In this document: piece by piece, positions 19,175 through 28,700 of the stretch | How the letters are laid out: each line of letters opens with the position of its first letter | Numbering within the stretch: position 1 is the first letter of the stretch | Source: an uncultured bacterium | GTDB lineage: Bacteria; Cyanobacteriota; Vampirovibrionia; Gastranaerophilales; Gastranaerophilaceae | NCBI GenBank assembly: GCA_902475545.1 | Contig: CABRZP010000002.1 | Coordinates: 113,226-177,225 of the forward strand | Length of the DNA stretch: 64,000 nucleotides | Direction: 5' to 3' | Position numbers and translations under genes: made by a program | The notes under the pieces: model-generated | The model's database searches: none | Told to the model about the DNA's origin: nothing | The model's input: only the letters and a program-made list of their open reading frames with translations

Positions 19175-19313
19175 GATGTATGATTGAACGAGCTTTTTGC
19201 GGAGTGAGACCCTCGTTGCTCCAGTTCTAGGCGAAGAATGAGCCTTAGAAATGGAGTACCTACTTGGCTCCCGCTCCATAAAGAAGAAGGTTTTAAGACC
19301 TTCTTTTTTATTG
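19175..19313 (+). repeat. Structured repeat element with its own terminator; possible ncRNA
   Basis: This ORF-free stretch folds as a series of hairpins: GGAG...CTCC near 19201-19222; TTCTAGGC-GAAGAATGA-GCCTTAGAA near 19226-19250; ATGGAG...CTCCAT at 19251-19280. It ends with a terminator hairpin AAGAAGGT/ACCTTCTT plus T-run (about 19284-19313). The loop GCGAAGAATGAG recurs inverted at ~8242-8253 with a different but still pairing stem. The string CTCCCGCTCCA (19268-19278) also looks like a tRNA-Gly 3' end with CCA. It may be a small RNA or a repeat inserted next to a tRNA. Confidence 0.5.
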
Positions 19314-19353
19314 CTTAAATTTACAGGAGTAATAAATAATCCGACACAAAATA

Positions 19354-19391
19354 TTGACAATAATTAGATATCTAACTATAATAATTGTATG
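19354..19391 (+). promoter_or_regulatory. Consensus promoter with MarR palindromic operator, leaderless start
   Basis: TTGACA (19354-19359), a 17-base spacer and TATAAT (19377-19382) make an ideal promoter. The spacer contains the perfect palindrome TTAGATATCTAA (19364-19375). The ATG at 19389 begins six bases after the -10, so the transcript should start at the start codon. A bound MarR protein would close the promoter. Confidence 0.85.
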
Positions 19392-19811
19392 AAATTTAAT
19401 GTGATGAGTTTAATCTCAAGAATAAAAGAGGCTGCAAATGATTTGATTATAAATGAATTAAAACTTGCAGGTTATAATGATATTGTTCCGTCTCATGGCG
19501 ATATTCTTTATATTTTGTATGATTCTAAAGAGATATCTATGAAAGAAATTGCAAGTAAAATTCATCGAACAAAAGCAACAACTACGGTATTGGTTGATAA
19601 ACTTGAAAAACTCGGATTAGTTGTAAGAATTAAGTCTGAGGCTGATAGTAGATGTACATTGGTTAAATTAACTGATCAGGGTAAAAAATTTAAACCGGTA
19701 TTTGAAAATATCTCTATAAAATTAAATAAAAAAGTTTATGCCGGTATCTCGCAGAAAAATGCTGAATTGCTAGAATTATTGCTGGGTCAGGTTAGAAAAA
19801 ACCTAGAATAA
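19389..19811 (+). CDS. MarR-family transcriptional regulator
   Basis: 140 residues with the MarR winged helix: SHGDILYILYDSKEISMKEIASKIHRTKATTTVLVDKLEKLGLV, followed by the wing SEADSRCTLVKLTDQGKK with the conserved D-x-R. Dimerisation helices flank the domain. The ligand is unknown. A palindrome lies in its own promoter, and a related site (TTAGATATCAAA, 19830-19841) lies before the next gene, indicating control of both. Confidence 0.93.
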   Translation: MKFNVMSLISRIKEAANDLIINELKLAGYNDIVPSHGDILYILYDSKEISMKEIASKIHRTKATTTVLVDKLEKLGLVVRIKSEADSRCTLVKLTDQGKKFKPVFENISIKLNKKVYAGISQKNAELLELLLGQVRKNLE

Positions 19812-19829
19812 AAAATTTTATAAAAATAG

Positions 19830-19841
19830 TTAGATATCAAA
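19830..19841 (+). promoter_or_regulatory. Second MarR operator-like site
   Basis: TTAGATATCAAA matches 11 of 12 bases of the palindrome in the MarR promoter. It lies 19 bases before the cupin-like gene. Confidence 0.6.
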
Positions 19842-19860
19842 CAATGTAAAGGGGAAATTT

Positions 19861-20130
19861 ATGACAAATTTTAAAACAACAGAAATCGGTGCAATGAATG
19901 ATATTGCAACTAATTTTGAAAACGGAAAAGCATTTTTGCATGATTTGTTAGGATTGACCGGTTGTAAATATTGTTATGCAAATGCAACCCCTGCAAAAGC
20001 TGTTGAAAATTTTAAAATTCATAATAAAACTTCGCCAATATTGTTGGGTGAAATTAAAGAAACGGATACTATTCAGCAAGGAAATCAAAAAAGTTTTATT
20101 GATTCAGATAAAAATTTAAAGCTATTTTAA
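19861..20130 (+). CDS. Short cupin-derived protein, C-terminal half diverged
   Basis: 89 residues. The first ~37 (GAMNDIATNFENGKAFLHDLLGLTGC) closely follow the start of small single-domain cupins. After the conserved LTGC the metal-binding H-x-H strands expected of that family are not seen; instead there is CKYCYAN with a CxxC and a polar tail. It is shorter than the usual ~105-115 residues. It may be a decayed or frameshifted cupin, or one repurposed around the CxxC. A good ribosome site (AAAGGGGAA) suggests it is still translated. Probably regulated by the MarR gene upstream. Confidence 0.6.
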   Translation: MTNFKTTEIGAMNDIATNFENGKAFLHDLLGLTGCKYCYANATPAKAVENFKIHNKTSPILLGEIKETDTIQQGNQKSFIDSDKNLKLF

Positions 20131-20232
20131 TATTAAAAAAATTTTAGGCAATTTCTGGAGGCAAATTGTTTTTATATATATAAGATGTTGAAATATTAGG
20201 GGATCGTTTGGCATCTTACGGGGAATATTAAA

Positions 20233-21243
20233 ATGTTAAATGCTTTAAAATGCCTATATAAACTGCCATGTAAAAAAGCTATATCACGTGCATTAGCAAA
20301 CCCGCAAGGTTTGAGATATTGTCCTGAATTATTACCTAAAACTCTTAGTTCAGGTGGTAGAACTATAGGTAAAACAGTATCAACAGCTGTTCGTAAAACC
20401 GTATCTGCAGTTCCAAAAACTGTTACAACTTCTATTCAAAATAGTAGTGCTGTTGTCAAAAGCGTTAAAGCCGCTGCTGAAAACTCTAATGCTGCTTTAA
20501 AAAAGATTTTGAGAAATGTTACACAAAATAGCAGATATACTAAAGAAGAAACAGAATTAGCAATAGGTATGCTGGAATCAGAATCCCCAAAATTGGCAAA
20601 GGCATTAAAAGCTTCAGGCGACTTATATACAATTAGTGAAATAACTACAATGCAAGATTTGGTTGGGCATTATCCGCTGTCTGATATTATCCGTTATAGA
20701 GGTAGTATAGCCACACTTGCGAATGTTGGTAAGCCGCTTAATGATTTTACTTTTGGTAAATTCCGAAAATATACTGATGATTATGTAAATGCTTGTGAAA
20801 AATTTAAGGCTCAAGATCCATTTGTTCTGGAGGAACAAATTAGAACTATTAATCAGGGTATTAGACAATATGGTACAGTTAGTCCTCAACGAATTTTGTT
20901 CCGAGGGGAATTGAGTGAATCTCAAATTTCAAGAATATCATCTTGTTATGAAGCTCAACAAGCTACAGGTCAAAAGGTTGTTTATCATCCTAATCATTTG
21001 GTTTCAACATCTTTAAGTAAAGAGGCTGTTTCAGGAAAAGGAAATTATGCAGGTAAATGTCTGTTAGAAATTGAAGTTCCTGAAAGTACAAAAATTTTAG
21101 ATGTAAACGGTTTGTTAGGTGCAAGAAATAAATTTGATTGGCAGAAAGAATTTTTGCTCCCAAGTGATGTAGGTTTTGAAGTCTTATCACGAAGGGTTGA
21201 CGGTGACCGATTATTATTTAGACTTAGATTATTGGAACAATAA
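20233..21243 (+). CDS. Predicted mono-ADP-ribosyltransferase (R-S-QxE type)
   Basis: 336 residues. The C-terminal ~150 carry all three marks of an arginine-type ADP-ribosyltransferase fold in order: R224 in ILFRGE, S258-T259-S260 in LVSTSLS, and Q304-K305-E306 in DWQKEFLLP. Family-typical text follows (LLEIEVPESTKILDV, then FEVLSRR). QxE rather than ExE is the form known from C3-like toxins that modify non-arginine targets. Residues 40-95 are a low-complexity Ser/Thr/Val/Lys stretch with repeated KTV units; there is no clear signal peptide. A NADAR-like gene starts 11 bases downstream. It is a candidate toxin or effector; the target is unknown. Confidence 0.78.
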   Translation: MLNALKCLYKLPCKKAISRALANPQGLRYCPELLPKTLSSGGRTIGKTVSTAVRKTVSAVPKTVTTSIQNSSAVVKSVKAAAENSNAALKKILRNVTQNSRYTKEETELAIGMLESESPKLAKALKASGDLYTISEITTMQDLVGHYPLSDIIRYRGSIATLANVGKPLNDFTFGKFRKYTDDYVNACEKFKAQDPFVLEEQIRTINQGIRQYGTVSPQRILFRGELSESQISRISSCYEAQQATGQKVVYHPNHLVSTSLSKEAVSGKGNYAGKCLLEIEVPESTKILDVNGLLGARNKFDWQKEFLLPSDVGFEVLSRRVDGDRLLFRLRLLEQ

Positions 21244-21254
21244 AGGAATATAAA

Positions 21255-21821
21255 ATGAAAATAATACCTAAAAAAATTATAAATATTCAAAAAACTTCTT
21301 ATGCATCTTCTCCAAATTTTGTGAAGATGGAGCAGATTCCTGATGTAAGTGAATTAGGTATTGATATTTCATCACGTGCGGAATTTCCTATAAATGTTCT
21401 TAGTAATTTTGCTAATACGAATTTTGAACTTGATGGGGTACGAGTGGCCTCAATGGAAGGTTTTTTGCAATCATTAAAAACTTCCGATCGTGAACTTCAA
21501 GCTAAAATTTGTTCGTTAGATGGCTTGAGGGCAAAAGGTATGGGCAAAAAATTAAATAAAATTCGTAATTACGATTTTAAACATTTGTTCTGGAACGGAA
21601 AAAGATATAACAGAGAAAGCAAAGAATATCAAGACCTTCTCAATAGAGCATATAAAGCTCGTTACGATGCGGATGATGATTTCAGGTTTGCATTGGAATA
21701 TACCGAAAACAGGATATTGAAACATTCTTTAGGTGGTAAAGATCTGAAAAGAACTCTGCTTACTGAAAATGAATATACGAAAATTTTAACAAAACTCAGA
21801 GATTGTAAAGGTTTAATTTAA
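21255..21821 (+). CDS. NADAR/YbiA-like protein, likely ADP-ribose-processing partner
   Basis: 188 residues. The core matches the NADAR (DUF1768, YbiA-like) outline: LSNF at 49-52, FELDG at 57-61, SMEGFLQ at 66-72 (the family's S-x-E-x-x-x-Q), a helix ending AKGMGKK, then AYKARYDADDDFRFALEYTENRILKHSLG for the C-terminal helix pair. NADAR proteins bind ADP-ribose, and characterised members remove ADP-ribose from guanine in DNA as antitoxins to DarT. It lies 11 bases after the transferase with its own AAAGGAA ribosome site. It probably reverses or neutralises that enzyme's modification. Assignment by motif only. Confidence 0.75.
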   Translation: MKIIPKKIINIQKTSYASSPNFVKMEQIPDVSELGIDISSRAEFPINVLSNFANTNFELDGVRVASMEGFLQSLKTSDRELQAKICSLDGLRAKGMGKKLNKIRNYDFKHLFWNGKRYNRESKEYQDLLNRAYKARYDADDDFRFALEYTENRILKHSLGGKDLKRTLLTENEYTKILTKLRDCKGLI

Positions 21822-22280
21822 TTATTTTTTAGATGTTTCTTTAATGATATCTTTAAGCATTTCTTTTGAATATATTGTTAATTCTGGCAAATTCTGAGCT
21901 TTTTGCAGTTTTTTTGCGTTAAGATATTTGCCGGTTCCAACATTTGGACAAGTTCCTTTATAAAGAATTTCTACGTATTTATTTAAAAGAACTTTATCTT
22001 TTGTTGAATTTGAAGCAACTTTATCGACAAGTGTTTGCAGTGTTTTTATTACATCTGCGGCACTATTTCTGCGAAATATTGTTATTGCCATATTTGCAAA
22101 CCTTTCAAAGTAGTTTCTTGCAGCTTCCATATCTTTAGAATTTATTGCTTGTTGAACTTCTTTTGTTAATTTTAGTGTGTTTTTGCCTGTAAAATTAGGG
22201 GTATTTTTTACTGCTGATTTTTTTTTGTAGTTGTTAGTTTGTAAATATGTACTCGAATTGTTAATTGAAAAATATACCAT
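21822..22280 (-). CDS. Hypothetical protein with N-terminal NFTGK motif
   Basis: 152 residues, unknown. A polar Asn/Ser/Lys-rich leader ends with PNFTGK at about residue 28-33; the rest is helical and basic. It is convergent with the NADAR-like gene, stop codons adjoining. An AAGGA ribosome site precedes the ATG. No domain recognised. Confidence 0.55.
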   Translation of the reverse strand: MVYFSINNSSTYLQTNNYKKKSAVKNTPNFTGKNTLKLTKEVQQAINSKDMEAARNYFERFANMAITIFRRNSAADVIKTLQTLVDKVASNSTKDKVLLNKYVEILYKGTCPNVGTGKYLNAKKLQKAQNLPELTIYSKEMLKDIIKETSKK

Positions 22281-22370
22281 TTTAAAATTCCTTATATTTC
22301 ATTCAATATAAAGATTGTAATAAAAAGTTATTGCTTAGTTCTGATAAAATTGTAATATATTTTAATAATT

Positions 22371-22649
22371 TTATTTTTGAACCAGATTTTTTTCCTTATA
22401 TTCAATCAGGCATTTTGCAAGTTGGTCAGGGCAGCTGGTAGGTTTTGGCCCGCAAGTTATACCTTGTAATTTGTTAATTACATCATCAATTTTCATACCC
22501 TTAATAAGTTCTTTAATACCTTTTAAGTTTCCGTTGCATCCACCATGAAATTGAGCATCTAACACTATATCGTTTTGAATTGCAACTTCCATTAATTGGC
22601 AGCAAGTTCCTCTTGTTTGATATTGTATAATTTTAGGTTCATTTGTCAT
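22371..22649 (-). CDS. TSCPD domain protein (TIGR03905-like)
   Basis: 92 residues with the short four-cysteine TSCPD domain: GTCCQLM, GGCNGNLKGI, ITCGPKPTSCPDQLA. The domain is related to a C-terminal part of B12-dependent ribonucleotide reductases and occurs alone in many anaerobes; its role is not established. Metal or cluster binding by the cysteines is likely. The ribosome site is GGAG. Confidence 0.85.
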   Translation of the reverse strand: MTNEPKIIQYQTRGTCCQLMEVAIQNDIVLDAQFHGGCNGNLKGIKELIKGMKIDDVINKLQGITCGPKPTSCPDQLAKCLIEYKEKNLVQK

Positions 22650-22792
22650 TTTTATATCTCCAACTCAACTGTTCTATTTATAATTTAACACATATTTTAT
22701 AAATGATACAGATTCTTAATATTTATAATTACAAATAACAAAAAATATTTTTAGAAACTTTAAACCATGAAATAAATAAAATAGGGTTTAAT

Positions 22793-25700
22793 ATGAAAAT
22801 TACTAATATCAAATTTTTTAGTCCGTATTTTAATGGACAAAGACAGGATAGAAAAGCTGTTGCACAGCTTAAATCAGATAATGATTATGACTTGAACCTG
22901 TTGAATCAGCGTAGAATATCTCAAGCAATTGAAAATTTAGGAAATGTTTCAGGTGAAGATAATGTGAATTTTTTACTTGATGTTGCTGAAAATTTAAAAT
23001 ACAGAACCAATATTCAGCTTGATGGTAAAAAGTCTTTTAATGATTGGCAGGCAAAACTTGAGGCGGCAGTTCAATCTTCTTTGGAAAAATCCGATAAAAA
23101 TGTTGCGGATAAGTTTAGTACCAGAGTTGTTGATGTATTTTCAGCTTCTAAACCCTTAACTTCTGTAGAAAAAGAAATTTTATCTTTAAAGAATTCAATA
23201 TTGTCGCAAATTGATTGGGATTCATTGAAAGATATTCCAAATGATAATATCAAGAACGTAAAACGAAATATGGATTACTTTATTGTATCCTCAGAAGTTC
23301 CAACAACTCAAAAATTATATATAATGAAGAGATTGAACCATTTTATGAGTCCTGATTATGATATTAATCCGCAATTAAAGGACAAAAAATCGCAAGCTCT
23401 TGCTGAAATGGTAAATGATATTGTTGTCGACACTCCTGAATCAAAAATCCCAAATATTAAAGCTGTTAATCAGAATAAACATGGTATTTGTGCAGTAATA
23501 TCAATGTGTAGAAAAATGTTGGCTTACGAAGATAAACCGAATTACATTGATATGGTTATGTCAGAGTTGGAGAATACACCGGATTTACAGGTTTATGATA
23601 TTACAAAACTTGGAACTAAAGCTAAAACAAATATTCCTAAAACTTATATTGATTTTGCTTATGCAATGGAACGAGGCTATAGAATAGTTGATACTTCTGC
23701 GATGTATTGGATGCATGTAGGTGATACTTATGGTGCGGCAAATAAATCAATTGATATGTATTCAGCTTTTGATAAAGAAAATTTTGATACATTTAATGAT
23801 GTGCATTTGTCTTCAGATATGGAAGAAAATTTAGTTCCAAAACAAGATTATTTTAAAGCACTTCTTCAGGCTGAGACTGCAATTAAAAAAGCTAAGAAAC
23901 AAATACTTTCAAAAAAGATTAAATCAGAAAATTTATATGCTCAAAAGCGTAAGAATAATGAACTTATTAAATCCTTGAATGAGCAGTTGAAAGCTGTAAT
24001 TTCGGAAATTAATCCGGAATTTAGTCAAGAAACTGTTAATTCAATTAGAAATGAGTTAATGGGATTGGAACGTAAAGATAATATTGCTAACTATGAAAAT
24101 CGTGCAGCATCAAAGTATTATATTGCTGCTGATACCGATAAATTTAAAATAGATAAAATTAATAAGTTAATATTGTCATACGTAGGAAATGTTGATGACA
24201 AAACAAAATCAGTTATAGCTGATAAATCTTCTCAAATTTATGAGTTGATTACCGGAATTAAAGAATTTTCAGAAAGTAGTGAAAAACAATCATTTGAAGC
24301 TAAAACAATAAGCCGAGCTGAAACATTGTATAATGCTGCGGCTGCATATAGAACTCAACAATTGTTCCAATTAGATGTTCCGGAATATGCGGATGTCATG
24401 CTTTCGGTTTTAAATATACCGGATAAAGAATCAAGAATTCTGGATAATATTGATATGCTTATTAAAAAGCTTGAAACTAATTCTATGAAGCCTGAATTGA
24501 GAAAGCAGCTTGCAAAAAATTTCCAAACTGAAGATAATAATGAAGCACTTCTTGAAGGTTTGACAGAAACAAGAGAAACTGTTAATTATATTTTAACATC
24601 GATGATGGATGATTTATATGCAAGTATTTTGTCTGTAAATCGTAAACATGGACTGGCAAATCAATTACGCAAGATTAATAATGAAATTTTGCTGACAAAA
24701 GATAAAAGTCTTGTTTCTGAATATGCGGATATCTTAAAAACTAAAGATAATTCAAAAAGTGTTTCAAAAGCATTGGAAAAAGTAATTGCGGAAATTGATT
24801 CTCCTGAATTTACTGATGAGCAATATATAAAAATGTTAAATAAATTCGGGTATAAGTCTCAGATGCAAATGTTTAAAGATTCTATTGAAAATTTTGCTCA
24901 ATATCTTTTTGAGCAAAAGGAAGAAACTATAATACAGGGATTTAATGCAATGTGTGGCGGTAATCCGAATTTACCACCTGAAAAAACTATTGAGCTATTT
25001 AATAAAGTAGCAGAAAATTTTAATAATATTTCTAATATGATTAGCAGTTATGCTAATGCGTTAAATGTTGTGGATAATAATACTGTTTTAAATACTATAC
25101 AGCCGAAGTATTTAGTTATGAAAAAACTAGAAAATTTAGGTGAACTTCCTGCCAGAAAAGAACTTGAAGTTTTGAATAAGCGGTTTGTTAAAATTGATAA
25201 AGAAAGATCTAAAAATATTGAAGGTAGGACTAAGTATAAAGATTTACCAAAAGAGTTAACTACATTAACTCCTTTTGAAGTGGAAACATTAAATAAATAT
25301 GAGAAGAATATAAATAGTTGGATGTCAACAATAACAAGAAGGGTTGAATCTGCCTATAAAGAGTTGGAAGAGCCGTTATTAGAACATTCCAGAAAAGCCG
25401 GATTGTATACAGGACAAAGGTATGTTTCGGTTCATGCACATTCCGGTCTGTCTGCTCCAAGGGAAGTAAAGGTTGCAGAGCATATGACAGGAAGACCATA
25501 TTATATTGAATATGATGGAAAAGTTGCTCTGGATAAGGCTAAGAACTCTCCGTACTCAGGTATTTCTGCAATGTCAGTTACAACAGACAGTTATGGCGGG
25601 CATGCACAGTATATTGCGGATATAAAACCTGTAAAAGTTAAAATGGGTGACAATTATGTTGAAAAGGATTCCGTATTCCATGATAATAGCTGGGGTGCAT

Positions 25701-28700
25701 CTGAACATGAAGGTATGTGGCAGGATGAAAACGGATTATTAAGAACGGATTACGAAAGTGATTGTGGTGGTCCTGAAGGATTTATTACCGGAAAAGATTA
25801 TAAAAATGGAATTCTGGCAGAAGACTTATTTGGATTAACAGGAGAAGAAAAAGCAAAATATATAGAAAATAGAAGACTAAGAAAATTGTCCAGACGGGAT
25901 TATGACTGGAAATTCCCGTTATTTGCCGATATTATTACTCCGGGCAGATATCCGAATGCAATGCAGTATGTTCAAGGTATTCGTCAATTGACTTTGTTAT
26001 CTCCGTATAAATATCTTGATGATATAGAAAAATATGCTCAAAGTATGACAAAAGATGAATTAAAGTTCGCTATGTCTAAAGTTGATAATTTAGGAAAGTC
26101 TGCTGTCGACAAATATTTTGCATATATAAATCGTATTAATAATAAAAATATTATAGGCAAGGATTTAAAAACTTTACAGGATTATAATGCATTGCCGGAT
26201 GATGATGACTTGAAGTTATTATTGCAAAAGGTTGCTATATTGAAATCATATCAAAATATACCTGATGTAAAACTTTTCAACAAAAAAATGACACCAAAAA
26301 CGATTCATGCAATGGCAGAAAAAGTGAAGAATGAAGCTCGTAAAAACTTTGATTATACATTTGCTAAAAATCCTGATATTGCAAAATACGGTGTAGAAAG
26401 TGTTCGTGCAGATATATATAAAAAATTAGATCAATTTGCACAAGAAAATAATCTTAAAAAACAACTGTCTAAAAATGTTATAGACGAAATTCTACGTGCA
26501 ATGAAAAATATTGATATCAATAAATTTGACGGTAGTTTAAATAATACAATAGATTTAATAGGTGACGAGTTTAAAGAATCTTTAAATGCAAAGACCTCCA
26601 AATTTGCACATAAAGATGAAAAAATTACAGTTTTAGCTAATGAAATTAAAGATATTTTGAAAACAAATATGGGATTCACATTAGCAGATTTGAACAATCC
26701 TTCATTTGAAACAGGTAGTTTGAAAAACATTGAAAAATGGATTGAAGACATATTTAATCCTGCATCAGATGAAGAATTTGTTCAAATTTTTAACAATCTT
26801 CAGAATATGACAGCAAAAGAATTCAATTCGTTATACGGTAGTAAAATTACGAATGAAGCTCTTGGTATAAAATCAGTTACAGGTTTTGATATTTTGACTC
26901 AAATAAGAGCAAATAATGAAAAAACTTTAGATTCATTCTTTAATGCAATATATAATCAAGAAACTTTAAAAGATATTGAATATAGTAAAACTACCCCTTC
27001 TTATGATTATAATAAATTTGAAAGAGTAATGAACGGGGCAACTTATGTAAAAGGTAAACGATCTTTTGATGATATTTATACAGATTTTTATTTTTCATTA
27101 TTATCTTTAACGCTAAAAAAACGTTACCGCAAAGAAAATTTTGAAGATTTTAAACATTATGGAGTTTTACCTGCATATCCTAAAGTTGACTATGAAGATC
27201 TGGATTTTCAATATAGTTTAATAAACGATACTTTTAATGGATTTCTTGATGATATAAGAGCAGTTAAAGCGTTTAAAAACCAGAAACGGTCTTTTGAAAT
27301 TTTAAGAGATACACAAAATATTCTTAATGATTTAGACAATAATAAGTCATTCCCTGATAAAAAATATGAAATGGTTATAAATAATTTAACCGAATTTATG
27401 CATATTAATGATGGCGATGAAACTATTGTCGAAGTGCTTAATTCGATTAATGATGTTTTAAATAACAGTAAGGATGTTGCGGATTTTAAAAATATTGTTA
27501 ATACAAGCTTGAAAACATTGCTTCCTTTTGAGAAAACACCTTCAGGAATGACTATGGATGACTCAGCAAAAGAAGCATTGAAATCAATTGACCGTTCAAA
27601 AAGAGAATTAATTATGAACTCTATAGAACCTAAGTATCAAGATAAAGCTTTTGAACTTATTAATAAATGGATTGCAGTTTCAATGAAGATTCAAGATAAT
27701 CCTGATGATTATGTCAAAACTGCAAAAGCTGAAGCTTTGTATTCTAAATTCATTGATTTGTATATGAAGCATAGTATAACCAAAAATCCTGAAAAGATTT
27801 TGAATGAATTTTTATTGATGAGTGCTAAAGATGCCAAACCTAATGATCCTGATGCCTCAGGTGAAAACGCAGTTGAATCAATGAAAGAATTAATGGCTGT
27901 GAAGAAAACCTATAAAGGTGCTCTTAGCGGTTTGCTATACAGTGCTAATGTCATAGATATTCAACAACTTTTGATGAACTGTGCAAAGAAAGGTAATTTG
28001 AATATTGTTGGAGAAGAATTTTCTAAATCTAAAATGGAATTAACTAATGGAGCGGTTATTCCTCTGGATTCTGATTTTGCACTTAATAGTATTTTATATT
28101 CAATGTTGGCTGATAATAATATAGAAACTGCTGTTATGTTTATCGATCAGTTAGGGCTTTCTGAAAAAGTTATAAAAATGCTTACATATAATGATAAAGT
28201 AGAAAAATTAGTTTATAAAGATATAAAACGTATTAGTACAATACTTAAAAATGTTGATGCTCAATGCCGTATTATTCGAGAAGAAACCGAAAATATAAAA
28301 GAATATGAAAATGTTTCCGATTTCTTTGCTGAGCTTGAAGATGTTAAGGCTAAATATGAAAAACGAGTTAAAAATACACGTTATAAAATGACTGCAAACT
28401 TCTTTACCAAAGCTATTGAAAATACAATTGAGGAATTAACACAAAAACCGGAGCTTCCTCAAGCTGCTTTACTTCAAAAGAATATAGAAACTGCAAAGAC
28501 AGCTGCAATATATGTTGCAAAACAGGATATCGAAAAAATAAATAACAGGCTCTCAACTTTTGATGTTGCACATGATTTGATTATGGGCTTAAGTGTTGCA
28601 GAAGGCTCTCCAGCTGCTAAAATGAAAGAGGAATATTTAGAGCGTTCAAATAAGGTTCAAGAATTCAGAGAGTCTTTAAGTCAACATTTTGAAGAAATTG

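Noticed and set aside
19148..19360. Minus-strand 70-codon frame after tRNA-Gly
   Set aside because: It crosses two terminators and a structured repeat and has no protein-like features.
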